Below are positions 37,843 to 47,587 of a DNA stretch of 64,000 nucleotides, one piece after another. The stretch's first letter is position 1. The number at the start of each line of letters is the position of its first letter. The translations under genes and the position numbers were made by a program. This DNA comes from Pararhizobium arenae. Lineage in GTDB: Bacteria; Pseudomonadota; Alphaproteobacteria; Rhizobiales; Rhizobiaceae. The notes beneath the pieces were generated by a model that worked only from the letters and a program-made list of their open reading frames with translations, was not told where the DNA came from and made no database searches. Where the stretch lies: NCBI RefSeq assembly GCF_001931685.1, contig NZ_MOOY01000005.1:379106-443105 (forward strand), read 5' to 3'.

Positions 37843-38640
37843 TCACCCCCGGCTCGTATCCCCCGTCAGCGCCCTGTACCGCTCGGCAGCCGTTGGCGGC
37901 AGCGGCAGGTGCGGATTGGCCTGGATGGTTTCCACCAGCAGCGCATCGCTTGCTTTCTCCATCACCTCAATCAGATGGGCGTGGAAATGATCGGGATCGT
38001 CTCCCGGCGCGATCGGCGGCAGGATGCGGACCTTGAAATGGCCGGGAAAGCGCAGGAACTTGCGCCGCGGCCAGAAGAGCCCCGGATGCATGACGACCGG
38101 TACGACGGGCACACCGAGATCGCGGTAGAGGCGGGCGATGCCGTATTTATAGGCCGGCTCCGCGCCCGGCGGCCGGCGCGTGCCCTCGGGATAGATGATG
38201 AGCTGGCGTCCGGTCGCCATCTCCTGGCGGGTGCGCTCCATCACGGCAGCCATTTCCTTGCCGCGGGCGGCGCGGTTCACCGGTACCATGCGTTGTTTCA
38301 TCACATACCAGCCAAACAGCGGAATCCACATCAGCTCGCGCTTGAGGATGTAGAACGGATCGGAAAGCCAAGGCAGGAGCGCGTAAACATCCCAGAACGA
38401 CTGGTGCTTGGGTGCGAAGATGTAGCCGCCCTTCGGCAGGTTCTCCAGCCCCTCGATATCGAAGGTTGTGCCGACGACCTTGTCGAACAGCCAGTTGTTG
38501 CTTCGGGCCCAGTTTTTCGGCACGAACCACGAGGTCTTGCGTGAAACGAGAAAATAGATGGGCGTGAAGATGATCATCCGGACGATCAGGTTTGTGTAGA
38601 ACAGGATGTTGAACAGGACTGAGCGGAGGACGATCATCAA
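37843..38640 (-). CDS. 1-acyl-glycerol-3-phosphate acyltransferase family protein (PlsC)
   Basis: A 265-residue membrane-associated acyltransferase. The HX4D catalytic box reads KHQSFWD, and the later FPEGTR-like motif is YPEGTRRPPG. An N-terminal hydrophobic segment (5-30) anchors it. The enzyme acylates lysophosphatidic acid in phospholipid synthesis, or a related acceptor such as an ornithine lipid precursor. It is convergent with the cyclotransferase gene and ~105 bases downstream of the YdcF gene on the same strand. Confidence 0.9.
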   Translation of the reverse strand: MMIVLRSVLFNILFYTNLIVRMIIFTPIYFLVSRKTSWFVPKNWARSNNWLFDKVVGTTFDIEGLENLPKGGYIFAPKHQSFWDVYALLPWLSDPFYILKRELMWIPLFGWYVMKQRMVPVNRAARGKEMAAVMERTRQEMATGRQLIIYPEGTRRPPGAEPAYKYGIARLYRDLGVPVVPVVMHPGLFWPRRKFLRFPGHFKVRILPPIAPGDDPDHFHAHLIEVMEKASDALLVETIQANPHLPLPPTAAERYRALTGDTSRG

Positions 38641-38745
38641 AGGGCTTTCGCGGAAACGGATGACCGGCGGCAGCGCCGCCGGCTGATAACTCGACAGGCT
38701 GCGTACACGATTATTGGCGAAAGGAAAACAGCTTGGCCGGAAGCG

Positions 38746-39468
38746 CTACGGATTGGCGTGCGGCTTTTCGAGACCGCGCAATCCGCTCGATGTATGGGCA
38801 CCCAGCGCGTCGCGCACGGAAGCCGCCGAGAATTTCGCATATTCCAGCAGGATGGTCTTGATGACCATCGGGTTGGTCAGCCAGTTCGTGCTCTTGAGAT
38901 CGGAGTTGACCACGGGGTAGGGAATGAACGCGATGCCCGGATTGGCGCGGCGCAGCTCCAGCAGGCTGCGCGGCATGTGGTAGTTGTTAGTCACCACCAG
39001 AATGCTCTGATAGCGATTGTCGCGTATCCAGTTCGCCGTCTCGTTGGCATTGCCGATGGTGTCGATCGCATCATGGCCGATATCGACGCAGCATTTGAAA
39101 AGATCGGCCGAGCTTTGTGTGTTGCGGCGGATCTGTCCCCCGGTGGTTGACGGGTGAACGCCGGAAATCAGCAATCTGTCGCCAGCCCCTGTCTTGAGAA
39201 GTTCAACCGCCTGGTCGATCCTCTGGAAACCCCCGGTCAGCACCACGATGGCGTCGGCCTTGGGGTTTGCCGGCGGTTGCAGGGAAGCGACCTGATCGGC
39301 GAAATAGAGGAAGCCGGCAACCATCGCGCCGGCGAGCAGCAGCAGCACATAGAAGGTCACGCGCACGACCCGACGGCGAAAGCTGATATGCCTGCGCACG
39401 AAGGTTCGCTTCTGTCTCGTGGAGCCGTCGTCTTCCATGTTCCGCTTCAGGAGTTCCCCAGCCATCAT
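38746..39468 (-). CDS. YdcF-family (DUF218) membrane protein
   Basis: A 240-residue protein with one transmembrane helix (residues ~33-55) and a DUF218 domain: ADAIVVLTGGFQRIDQAVELL, DRLLISGVHP, TANWIRDNRYQSILVVTNNYHMPRS. The His and Arg in the YHMPRS motif are family hallmarks. Some relatives (SanA, ElyC) affect envelope integrity. It follows ftsX by ~60 bases and in rhizobia is part of the ftsE-ftsX-ydcF-plsC run, consistent with an envelope role. Confidence 0.88.
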   Translation of the reverse strand: MMAGELLKRNMEDDGSTRQKRTFVRRHISFRRRVVRVTFYVLLLLAGAMVAGFLYFADQVASLQPPANPKADAIVVLTGGFQRIDQAVELLKTGAGDRLLISGVHPSTTGGQIRRNTQSSADLFKCCVDIGHDAIDTIGNANETANWIRDNRYQSILVVTNNYHMPRSLLELRRANPGIAFIPYPVVNSDLKSTNWLTNPMVIKTILLEYAKFSAASVRDALGAHTSSGLRGLEKPHANP

Positions 39469-39528
39469 GATTCGTCCATAGCTGCAGATTGCGGCGAGGA
39501 AGGGATGGGGGTGAAGGTCATCATGCGG

Positions 39529-40539
39529 TTAATTCTGATAGGTGTCTATGCGCGCGGGGTCCGACCGGATCTGGTCGATCTCGTAGATCGTGCGCATGAT
39601 GGTGAAACGGGCCGTCAGCGTTGTCAGCAGTGAAATCACGATCATGATCGCGGCAATGCCGACATAGCCGGTGTAGCCGATCGTGAAGGTGCCGAAGAGG
39701 GCGGTTGCCTGGTCGCTTTCCGGCGTTGCCAGCGAGCGCGATTGCCAGAAGCCGGCAACGGCGAAGCAAAGTGCGGCGAGCAAGCCGCCCGCGCCGGCCC
39801 CCTTCAGGCTGATCTTCAGGAAATGCTTCTGGAATTCCGAGGCGACGAAACCGGCCTCCGCACCCACGAAATGCAGCACCTCCACGATATGGCGATTGCC
39901 GGAAAGCGTGCCGCGCGTGGCAAAGACCACCGTCAGCACCATGGCGGAGAACACGAGAACCAGAACGCCGGTGCCAATCAGCGCCGTCGTGCGGGCCATG
40001 GCAACGAGCCTGTCGACCCAGGTGCGGTGGTCGTCGAGATAAGCCTGCGGGATCGCCTCGGAGAGTGCTGCGCGCATCGCCGCAAAATCCGGCGGGTTTT
40101 GCTCGTCGATGGTGATGATGACAAGGCGCGGCACGGGCAACTCGTCGAGATCGAGGCCCTCGCCAAGCCAGGGCTCCAGCAGCCGCGCCGTCGCATCGCG
40201 ATCGACGATGTTGCCCTCGACCGTTCCGTCGAAGGTCAGGGCAAGGTCGCGCGCATCGGCAAGCGCCTTGTCCATGTCGAAATTCTCGTCCGGCTTGATC
40301 TGGATGGTGACCTCGCGGGAGATCTGGCTCTGCCAGCTTTGCGCCGTGGCGCGCACCATGCTGACGGCGCCGAGCGTCAGGCAGGCGAGAAACGCCATGA
40401 TGGCGATCACCAGCATCAGCGCATTGCCGGAGACATTGGCCGACGGCACGATCGGCGCGGTGGGGCGCACCTTGAGCGGCGGCCTGCGCGCCGGCTGTCC
40501 GGCCTGTGCCGGCGGCGTTTTCACGGGCGCGTCACTCAT
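39529..40539 (-). CDS. ftsX: Cell-division ABC permease FtsX
   Basis: A 336-residue inner-membrane protein with four helices: one after a ~50-residue Pro-rich cytoplasmic tail, a periplasmic loop (~85-195; REVTIQIKPDENFDMDKAL), then three at the C-terminal FtsX/MacB domain (HIVEVLHFVGAEAGFVASEF). With FtsE it couples ATP to peptidoglycan hydrolase activation at the septum. It overlaps the ftsE 3' end by eight bases. Confidence 0.93.
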   Translation of the reverse strand: MSDAPVKTPPAQAGQPARRPPLKVRPTAPIVPSANVSGNALMLVIAIMAFLACLTLGAVSMVRATAQSWQSQISREVTIQIKPDENFDMDKALADARDLALTFDGTVEGNIVDRDATARLLEPWLGEGLDLDELPVPRLVIITIDEQNPPDFAAMRAALSEAIPQAYLDDHRTWVDRLVAMARTTALIGTGVLVLVFSAMVLTVVFATRGTLSGNRHIVEVLHFVGAEAGFVASEFQKHFLKISLKGAGAGGLLAALCFAVAGFWQSRSLATPESDQATALFGTFTIGYTGYVGIAAIMIVISLLTTLTARFTIMRTIYEIDQIRSDPARIDTYQN

Positions 40540-41191
40540 AAATGTCGAGCCGCCCTTCGGACAGGATCATGCGCCGTGCCTCGACCTGATCCATCAGCGA
40601 CAGATCGTGGGTGGCGATGACGACGGCGGTGCCGAGCCGGTTGAGCTCGAGGAACAGATTGAGCAGGCGGCGGGCCATTGGCGGATCGACATTGCCGGTC
40701 GGCTCGTCCGCAAGCAGGATTTCCGGCCGGTCGATCAGGGCGCGCGCGATCGCCACACGCTGCTTTTCCCCGCCGGAGAGCACCGGAGGCAAAACGTTGA
40801 TGCGCTCGCCTAGCCCGACCCAGTTCAGGAGTTCGATGACATCGGCGCGGTAGGAGCTTTCTTCCTTGCCGCGGACGCGCAGCGGCAGGGCGACGTTCTC
40901 ATAGGTCGTCAGATGGTCGAGCAGCTGGAAATCCTGGAACACGATGCCGACGCGACGCCGCAGCATCGGAAACTCGTCATGGGGTATGGCGGAGATATTG
41001 CGGTCGAACATGCGGATCAGCCCGCGCGTCGGCTTCAGCGACAGGAACAGCAGGCGCAGCAGCGTCGTCTTGCCGGCGCCCGAGGGGCCTGTCAGGAATT
41101 GAAACGACTTGCGCGGAATGTCGAAGGTCAGGTCACGGAGGATTTCCGGGCCCATGCCATAGCGCAATCCGACATTTTCAAAGTGAATCAA
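40532..41191 (-). CDS. ftsE: Cell-division ATP-binding protein FtsE
   Basis: A 219-residue ABC ATPase with Walker A GPSGAGKTTLLR, Q-loop FQDFQLL, signature LSGGEKQRVAIARAL, Walker B EILLADEPT and the switch His in IATHDLSL. It is the partner of FtsX, encoded immediately downstream. The gene starts MIHFENVGLRYG, matching rhizobial FtsE. A ~240-base region separates it from the divergent membrane-protein gene. Confidence 0.95.
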   Translation of the reverse strand: MIHFENVGLRYGMGPEILRDLTFDIPRKSFQFLTGPSGAGKTTLLRLLFLSLKPTRGLIRMFDRNISAIPHDEFPMLRRRVGIVFQDFQLLDHLTTYENVALPLRVRGKEESSYRADVIELLNWVGLGERINVLPPVLSGGEKQRVAIARALIDRPEILLADEPTGNVDPPMARRLLNLFLELNRLGTAVVIATHDLSLMDQVEARRMILSEGRLDIYE

Positions 41192-41429
41192 GGGTCAGTC
41201 CAGCTCTCGTCACGCATCGCCGCCTTGGCTGAGATCGCCATCCGGGCCGGATCAACATGGTTAAACACCGGTTAATTTTCCATGAAAACCCGCCGCTTTG
41301 AGGGCGTTCTTTTCGAACAATTAACCATTTCGGTTTACGTCTCGGAAAGATTTGTTTCAATGCCCGGATTTAGCCCTTTCGCGGCGAGGTCGGGCCTTCC
41401 GGCGCGGCCTTGCCGCGAAAGGAGAGACG

Positions 41430-42125
41430 ATGCAGGCTTTTCGCTCGCAGCAGCAGGGCGCAGCGCGCATGGATTTCATTCCGCCGGAGCGGAACGCCCG
41501 GCAAGCTCAACGGCCCGCAGCCGCATCTTGCCGCGCTGATATCGTCGATGCGGACTTCGAAACGGTCGCCTTCCCGGCGCGCAAGCCTGCCCATGCGGTC
41601 TTCAACGACAACCGCAGCACACTTTCCCAAGATCGGAAGCCTGCGGCAAGCACGCAGCAGATGCCGGTCAGCATGCTTCTTCTGGCCATGCTGGCGGAGG
41701 CCACCGTTCTCATCGAACAGGTGTTGCGACGCATTTCGCCTGCTGCCTTTCTCGGTCTTGTCGCCAGCCTCTGCGCGGTCGCCTTCTTCGTGGCATCCGG
41801 CATGGCCGGTGCCAGCTCCACCGCTATACCTGCCGGTCTCGCGATCGGCGACGTCACCACCCGGCTTGGCGATGCAAGCGGCATGAAGGTCATTTCGGTT
41901 TACGGGGTGGTTAAAAATCACGGAAGCGAACTGCAGGCCGTTCCCGTCATCGAAATCGCCGTCGATGCCAGCGGGCAGCGCAGGACGGTGGCGCGCGTTA
42001 TCTCCGGCGCAACTATCCTCGCCCCCGGCGAAAGCCGCCCCTTTGCGGCGCGTCTGCCGCATGCCGGGGGAAAACTGCCGAACGTCGAGGTTTCCTTCGG
42101 CAAGCCGGATGCATCCCTGCGCTGA
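41430..42125 (+). CDS. Membrane-anchored hypothetical protein next to ftsE
   Basis: A ~231-residue protein: a ~90-residue polar N-terminal part, one transmembrane helix (~110-132), and a C-terminal beta-rich domain (VISVYGVVKNHGSELQAVP, ATILAPGESRPFAARLP) resembling DUF3426/FxLYD folds. Related alphaproteobacterial proteins carry an N-terminal zinc ribbon, which is missing here. AAAGGAGAG lies upstream of the ATG. It is divergent from ftsE and ~170 bases ahead of hpt. Function is unknown. Confidence 0.7.
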   Translation: MQAFRSQQQGAARMDFIPPERNARQAQRPAAASCRADIVDADFETVAFPARKPAHAVFNDNRSTLSQDRKPAASTQQMPVSMLLLAMLAEATVLIEQVLRRISPAAFLGLVASLCAVAFFVASGMAGASSTAIPAGLAIGDVTTRLGDASGMKVISVYGVVKNHGSELQAVPVIEIAVDASGQRRTVARVISGATILAPGESRPFAARLPHAGGKLPNVEVSFGKPDASLR

Positions 42126-42294
42126 CTGTGCTAAGCGGCAGGGCATGTTACGTAAGGTGTAGGGCAGTTTGTGTGCCGACAGCGTGCGTGGAAACACAAT
42201 CCGAGGCGCTGGAAAAGACCTGAACGGTTCCCATGCGCATCTCATCCGCGGAGGCACGCCAGATGCCCTCCGCCGCTTTTCTGGAGACCATCCT

Positions 42295-42840
42295 ATGCCC
42301 GTCGTTCGTGGGAAAAATATCGAGCAGCTGTTCAGCGCCGAAGTGATCGCAAGCCGAAACAAGGAGATGGCCGAAGAGATCGTCAAGGGCAAGACCAATG
42401 ATCTCCTGGTCATTTCCGTCCTCAAGGGCTCATTCATCTTCGCCGCCGACCTGATCCGCGCCATGCATTCGGCCGGGCTCGCGCCGGAGGTGGAGTTCAT
42501 CACCCTTTCGAGCTACGGCACCGGTACCGTTTCCCAGGGCGTCAAGATCATCAAGGACATCGACAGCGACGTGCACGGTCGCGACGTGCTGCTGATCGAC
42601 GATATCCTTGAATCCGGCCGCACGCTGCGTTTCGCCAAGGAACTCATGTACGAGCGTGGCGCTAACTCTGTCTCGCTTGCCGTGCTGCTCGACAAGAAGG
42701 TCAAGCGCCAGACAGAACTTGAAGCCGACTATGTCGGTTTCGAATGCCCGGATTATTTCGTCGTGGGCTATGGCATGGACGTGGCCTATGCGTTTCGCGA
42801 GCTGCCGTTCGTCGGCATCGTCACCGGCGACGCTGAGTGA
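42295..42840 (+). CDS. hpt: Hypoxanthine phosphoribosyltransferase
   Basis: A 181-residue type I phosphoribosyltransferase for purine salvage. The PRPP motif VLLIDDILESGRT is intact; LKGSFIFAADLIRA and FITLSSYGTGT are the PPi loop and flexible loop, and FVVGYGMDVAYAFRELPFVG is the C-terminal purine-binding part. The upstream frame is open to 42169 but the ATG at 42295 matches family starts. Confidence 0.93.
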   Translation: MPVVRGKNIEQLFSAEVIASRNKEMAEEIVKGKTNDLLVISVLKGSFIFAADLIRAMHSAGLAPEVEFITLSSYGTGTVSQGVKIIKDIDSDVHGRDVLLIDDILESGRTLRFAKELMYERGANSVSLAVLLDKKVKRQTELEADYVGFECPDYFVVGYGMDVAYAFRELPFVGIVTGDAE

Positions 42841-43009
42841 GCCAATTTGGCACGCCGACCCCTGTGATCTGGCCTTTGGGCGTTTACTGAAAGCAAAGAA
42901 AAGTCTGGTGTTTTGTGGGTGCGGGTACAACCGCACCGTTGTAGCGGTGATTCGACGGAGATGAGTTCCGGCGCCGGATAGCGGTCATTTTGAACCCATG
43001 GAGGCCATG

Positions 43010-43369
43010 ATGGCGAAAATCCTGATTACTGAAGATGAGGATAGCTTGCGCCGTTTCGTGGCGCGTGCCCTGCAGCTCGATGGTCACCAGACCGTCGAGG
43101 CAGCTGACGGCGCCGAGGGACTTGCCTGCCTGAAGGACGAGAATTTCGATCTCTTGCTGTCGGATATCCGCATGCCGGTGATGGATGGCATCGATCTCGC
43201 GCTTCAGGCATCCGAGGCTTTCCCGACCCTGAAGATCCTGCTGATGACCGGTTATGCCGAGCAGCGGGAACGCGCCGACAACCTGAACGGCAAGGTGATC
43301 GACGTCGTGTCGAAGCCGTTTACCCTGCCCGATATCCGCAAGGCCGTCGCCGTGGCGCTGGCTGCATAA
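43010..43369 (+). CDS. Single-domain response regulator, CpdR-like
   Basis: A 119-residue receiver domain with no output domain. EDEDS forms the acidic pocket, Asp52 in LLLSDIRMPVMDGI is the phospho-acceptor, and Lys in VSKPFTLPDI is conserved. CpdR in Caulobacter and its rhizobial homologues direct ClpXP to degrade cell-cycle proteins; similarity in length and in ILLMTGYAEQRERA suggests this group, but assignment by eye is tentative. GGAGG before the ATG at 43010 decides the start over 42998 and 43007. Confidence 0.85.
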   Translation: MAKILITEDEDSLRRFVARALQLDGHQTVEAADGAEGLACLKDENFDLLLSDIRMPVMDGIDLALQASEAFPTLKILLMTGYAEQRERADNLNGKVIDVVSKPFTLPDIRKAVAVALAA

Positions 43370-43397
43370 AAAGAAGAAAAACGTTCCCATACCAAAC

Positions 43398-43434
43398 AAA
43401 GGGCGAGGCACTTCCCATGCCTCGCCCTTTATTT
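43398..43434. terminator. Bidirectional terminator between the receiver and TIGR02302 genes
   Basis: A perfect 13-base stem AAAGGGCGAGGCA/TGCCTCGCCCTTT with loop CTTCCCA is followed by ATTTTG. The mirror side reads AAAG after T-poor sequence, so it works best for the plus-strand gene. Confidence 0.9.
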
Positions 43435-43478
43435 TGTTCACAAGCTTTTCGCTGTTTGCTGCGTGCGGTCGGGTGACA

Positions 43479-46151
43479 CTACCGAATATCCAGCAGTCGC
43501 TCCAGATATTGCTTCTCCAGCTCCGGCGAACTGTTCGTCCCCAGCCGCCGGCGGATTTCTTCCAGAATTTCGCGGGCCCGCTGGGTGTCGATCTCGTCGG
43601 GCACCTTCACCTGATCGCCGAAATCCGGCCCGGCATTCTGCTGCCGGCGCCCGAGCGGATCGCGGCCGTTCTGGCCGTATTGCGGGATGCCCTGTCCCTG
43701 GCCCGGTCCTTGGCCCTGACCCTGCATCTGGTTCATCATGTCCTGCGCGCCGTCGCGCAGGGCCTGCAACGCGCGGCCCTGATTGCCGACCGCCCGCTCG
43801 CCCTGGCCTTCCCCGAGCGCGCCTGAGGCGCCTTTCATCTCGCGGCCTGCCTCGCCGAAGCCCTTGCCGGGCTTGATGCCCATGCCTTCCAGGCCCTTCT
43901 GGAGTTCACCGAGCTGCTTGGACAGCGCCTCCTGCTGGCTCTTCATGTCTTTCAACGCCTGCCGCAGCTGTTCCTCGGTCATCTGCTCCATGGGATTGGG
44001 TTCGCCGGAGTTTTCACCCTGCTGCTGTTGTCCCGGCTGCGGCGGCATGTCCTGGTCGAACAGTTCGGAATCCTCGCCATCGAGCGGATCGCCGCGCTGC
44101 ATGCGGTCGCGCAGCGCCTGATCGTAGCGGAAAGTCTCTTCCATCAGCCTCTGCTGGTCCTGCATCAACTGGCCGAGCTTGTCCATCTGCTTGCGCATCT
44201 CGCTGTTGTCTTGGCCCTGCTGCATTTGCTGGGGCCGGCCGGCCTGCATGTTGTTCATCATGCGCTGCATTTCAGAGAGCATCTGGCGGGCCTGATCCTT
44301 GGCTCCGGATTTTGCCAGGTTCTCGATCTGGTCCATCATCTTCTGCAGGTCCCGCTGGCTGACCATGTTGTCCTGATTGGGATTGGCGGCCATGCGCGGG
44401 TTCTTCATCGCCTCTTTCGCCAGCGCTTCCATGTATTCCTGCATGGCCTGACGCAGTTCCTGCATCAGCTTGGCGATTTCCTCGTCGGAGGCATTGCGCT
44501 CCAGCGCGTCGGACAGTTTCTGTTGTGCGTCCCGCAGCCTGCGGTCGGCCAATGCCAGATCGCCGTCCTCGATCCCGAGCGCGATTTCCCAGAGGTGATC
44601 GGCGGCATCCCGCATCATTTCATCGTCGCGGGCCAGCTCCATCCGGGCGCGGGCCGATTTCATCATAAGGAAGTGCGTGAGGTTCGGGATCGTCTCTTCC
44701 GCAAGGGCCGTCACGGCATCGTTGAGGTCTATGGCGCGGGGCATGGCCTTGGTGTCGAGCGCAAAGACCTGCCGTTCCTCGGCCACGGCGCCGGCCAGCG
44801 GCTCGAAGAATTGACGGGCCGGCAGGATCATGTCCTGCGGCACGCTGCGGCCTTCCTGGCCCGCGGCATCGCGCGCAACGAGCGTGATGCGCACCCTTTT
44901 GCCGGCCAGCGGATGTTCGGAAATATTGCGGCTCGTCAGCCCCTTGGCGTCACGGGCGTTGCGTCGCGGCAGGTCCAGCCGGTATTCGGGCAGGGGATAG
45001 AGCGGGCGGGCATCCTCCGCCTGCGGATCGAGCGGCTTGATCTCTGCCCACGCATCCTGAAGCCCGTAATCGTCCTTGCCGACAAAGCCGATTTCGAGCG
45101 CGGCATTCACGGTTGTCTTCGGCAGGCCGTCGAAGGCGATCTCCGGCACCCGGTCCGGAATGACGGTAAAGTTCCAGCTCCGGCCACCGACGGAAAGCGC
45201 GCCGTCGCGGTTGATCTTGTAGAGATAGGTTTCGCTCCCCGTCGGCGCGCCGGCTGCGGCGACCTTTTGTTGCGCCGGCGGCTGTGGCTGCGTCGCCGCG
45301 GGCTTGTCGGCGGCGGCCGCCTTCTTTTCGGCAGCCTCCTGTTTGGGGATCGTGATGGCCGCGTCTTGCCCCTTTTCCTGGAAGGTAACGCTCGTGTTGT
45401 CGCCGCTGACGATGCGAACGGTCAGTTCACTGAACTGCGGAATGTCGAGCACGTCGGCTGAAGCGACATCTTCCCGTCCCGTCAGGAACACCGGCGCCCG
45501 GCCGGTGTAGGCCGGCGGTGTCACCCAGGCATCGATGCGCACATCCGGCAGGGATACCGGCGTCTCCGGAAAGTGAAAGGCATCGGCCAGACTGCCGGCC
45601 CGGTTGGAAAAGGAAAAAGCGAAGGCGACGCACGCCAGAAGCACCGGCACGGCACGAAGGCCGTAAACGTCCTTGCGGGCAATGTCGGGACGGGGCAGGC
45701 CGGTCTGCAGCGCGCCGATCATGCGCGCCATGCGCGACTGATGCTCCTGCCACAGCGCCTCGCCGAAAGCACCCTCCGTTGCCGGCTTGTCGTCCTGCAC
45801 GCGGATCGCCTGATGCGGCAGCGCGTTGCGCTCTTCCAGCAGGCGATCGGCCTCGACGGTGTCGGGCAGGCGCAGCCGGGCGAGGGGGATGAGAAGGGCG
45901 AGGAATATCAGACCGCTTGCGATAAGCACGCTCATGTGCAGCCAGAAGGGCATGGCGCGGAAAGCGCCGAACCATGCAAGGGAGACGAAGATCAGAAGGA
46001 CAGAGAGGGGCAGAAGAAGTCGGGGCGCGATGTTTTCGGCCACAATCACCATGCGAGCCAGCGCACGCTTATAGCCGAGCGTCCTGGCGAGTTCGCCTTT
46101 TCCCATAGCCGGTTTTTCCTCGATCGGTCGCCGTTGCGGCCCTTGCGCCAT
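43479..46151 (-). CDS. TIGR02302-family large membrane protein
   Basis: An 890-residue protein with two N-terminal transmembrane helices (~45-90), a third near 170-190, a periplasmic middle part with Ig-like strands (DVRIDAWVTPPAYTGRAP, PDRVPEIAFDG), and a C-terminal half rich in Gln, Met and Glu (residues ~580-870) forming coiled coils with low-complexity runs such as GQGQGPGQGQG. The TIGR02302 family is restricted to alphaproteobacteria and has no known role. AGGGAA lies eight bases before the ATG. Confidence 0.85.
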   Translation of the reverse strand: MAQGPQRRPIEEKPAMGKGELARTLGYKRALARMVIVAENIAPRLLLPLSVLLIFVSLAWFGAFRAMPFWLHMSVLIASGLIFLALLIPLARLRLPDTVEADRLLEERNALPHQAIRVQDDKPATEGAFGEALWQEHQSRMARMIGALQTGLPRPDIARKDVYGLRAVPVLLACVAFAFSFSNRAGSLADAFHFPETPVSLPDVRIDAWVTPPAYTGRAPVFLTGREDVASADVLDIPQFSELTVRIVSGDNTSVTFQEKGQDAAITIPKQEAAEKKAAAADKPAATQPQPPAQQKVAAAGAPTGSETYLYKINRDGALSVGGRSWNFTVIPDRVPEIAFDGLPKTTVNAALEIGFVGKDDYGLQDAWAEIKPLDPQAEDARPLYPLPEYRLDLPRRNARDAKGLTSRNISEHPLAGKRVRITLVARDAAGQEGRSVPQDMILPARQFFEPLAGAVAEERQVFALDTKAMPRAIDLNDAVTALAEETIPNLTHFLMMKSARARMELARDDEMMRDAADHLWEIALGIEDGDLALADRRLRDAQQKLSDALERNASDEEIAKLMQELRQAMQEYMEALAKEAMKNPRMAANPNQDNMVSQRDLQKMMDQIENLAKSGAKDQARQMLSEMQRMMNNMQAGRPQQMQQGQDNSEMRKQMDKLGQLMQDQQRLMEETFRYDQALRDRMQRGDPLDGEDSELFDQDMPPQPGQQQQGENSGEPNPMEQMTEEQLRQALKDMKSQQEALSKQLGELQKGLEGMGIKPGKGFGEAGREMKGASGALGEGQGERAVGNQGRALQALRDGAQDMMNQMQGQGQGPGQGQGIPQYGQNGRDPLGRRQQNAGPDFGDQVKVPDEIDTQRAREILEEIRRRLGTNSSPELEKQYLERLLDIR

Positions 46152-46302
46152 CCGGTCACGTTCCCTTGGTTCGCGCCCATACGTTCGCGATGGATTTTAC
46201 ACCATAAGAGGAAGATACCATTGTTTGTGGCGAAGACGAGGGCGATCCGGAAAACGTGATGGGATTGCGCATGATTGTGAGCGCAATCCTTTTGGCGTCG
46301 GC

Positions 46303-47571
46303 TCAGTCGAGCCAGTCGGGAACGGAATCGAGACCGATCAGCTCTTCATAGGTCCCGCGTGGCCGAATCACATGGAAGCGATCGCCCTTCACCAGCACTT
46401 CCGGCACCAGCAGGCGGGAATTGTAGGTGCCGGCCTGCACCGCGCCATAGGCGCCTGCGGTTCCGATGGCGATCAGGTCGCCCGGCTTCGGCATTGCCAT
46501 CTCGCGGTCCAGCGCCAGATAATCGCCGGTCTCGCAGACGGGGCCGACGATATCGGCCGTGATGCGCGGCGCATTGGCCGCGGAAATCCTGACCGGACGG
46601 ATCTCGTGATAGGCCTCGTACAGCGTCGGCCGGATCAGGTCGTTCATCGCGCCATCGACGATGACGAAGGTCTTCGAGCCGCCGTCCTTCACATAGATCA
46701 CCTCGGTCACGAGGATGCCGGCATTGCCGACGATCAGCCGGCCGGGCTCGGTGACGATCTTGCAGCCGAGGTCGCGCAGCTGGTTCTTGACGATTTCGGC
46801 ATAGGCATCCGGCAAAGGCGGCGGGTTGTTGTCTTCCTTGTAGGGAACGCCGAGACCGCCGCCGACATCGACGTGATCGATCGCATGGCCATCGCCGCGC
46901 AGCGTGTCGACCAGTTCGCGCAGCAGCTTGAAGGCATCCTCGAACGGCTGCAGCGCCGTGATCTGGCTGCCGATGTGCATGTCGATGCCGGTGACCTTGA
47001 TGCCGTCAAGCGTCGCGGCATGGGCATAGACGGCGCGGGCACGCTCATAGGCGATGCCGAACTTGTTTTCCTTCTTGCCGGTCGAAATCTTGGCGTGGGT
47101 CTTGGCATCCACATCGGGATTGATGCGGAAGGAAACATGCGCCTTTTTGCCAAGACGAATGGCGCGCAGGTTCAGGACTTCCAGTTCCGGCTCGGATTCC
47201 ACGTTGAAGCAATAGATACCGGCCTCTAACGCCAGATCCATCTCCTGCACGGTCTTGCCGACGCCAGAGAACATGATGCGGCTTGCCGGAATGCCGGCCG
47301 CCAGCGCGCGCCTAAGCTCGCCACCGGAAACCACATCGACGCCGGCGCCAAGCCGGGCGAGCGTCTTCAACACGGCCTGGTTCGAATTGGCCTTCATCGC
47401 GTAGCAGACCAGCGCATCTACATCATGGAAGGCCTTGGCGAAGACCTTGTAGTGCCGTTCGAGCGTCGCCGTGGAATAGCAGTAAAACGGCGTTCCGACG
47501 GCCTTGGCGATGTCGATGACGGAAACGTCTTCGGCATAGAGAATGCCGTCGCGATATTCGAAGTGGTTCAC
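46303..47571 (-). CDS. lysA: Diaminopimelate decarboxylase
   Basis: A 422-residue fold-type III PLP enzyme that makes lysine from meso-diaminopimelate. The PLP Lys is in CYAMKANSN, HIGSQI and DVGGGLGVPY bind the cofactor, EPGRLIVGNAG and the C-terminal CETGDYLA with the active-site Cys are present. lptM lies 16 bases upstream, then argH, giving an argH-lptM-lysA run. Confidence 0.96.
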   Translation of the reverse strand: MNHFEYRDGILYAEDVSVIDIAKAVGTPFYCYSTATLERHYKVFAKAFHDVDALVCYAMKANSNQAVLKTLARLGAGVDVVSGGELRRALAAGIPASRIMFSGVGKTVQEMDLALEAGIYCFNVESEPELEVLNLRAIRLGKKAHVSFRINPDVDAKTHAKISTGKKENKFGIAYERARAVYAHAATLDGIKVTGIDMHIGSQITALQPFEDAFKLLRELVDTLRGDGHAIDHVDVGGGLGVPYKEDNNPPPLPDAYAEIVKNQLRDLGCKIVTEPGRLIVGNAGILVTEVIYVKDGGSKTFVIVDGAMNDLIRPTLYEAYHEIRPVRISAANAPRITADIVGPVCETGDYLALDREMAMPKPGDLIAIGTAGAYGAVQAGTYNSRLLVPEVLVKGDRFHVIRPRGTYEELIGLDSVPDWLD

Positions 47572-47587
47572 AGGTTTGCTCTAGTGC

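Noticed and set aside
44028..45461. Plus-strand frame of 477 codons opposite the TIGR02302 gene
   Set aside because: His/Leu-rich antisense translation of a conserved gene.
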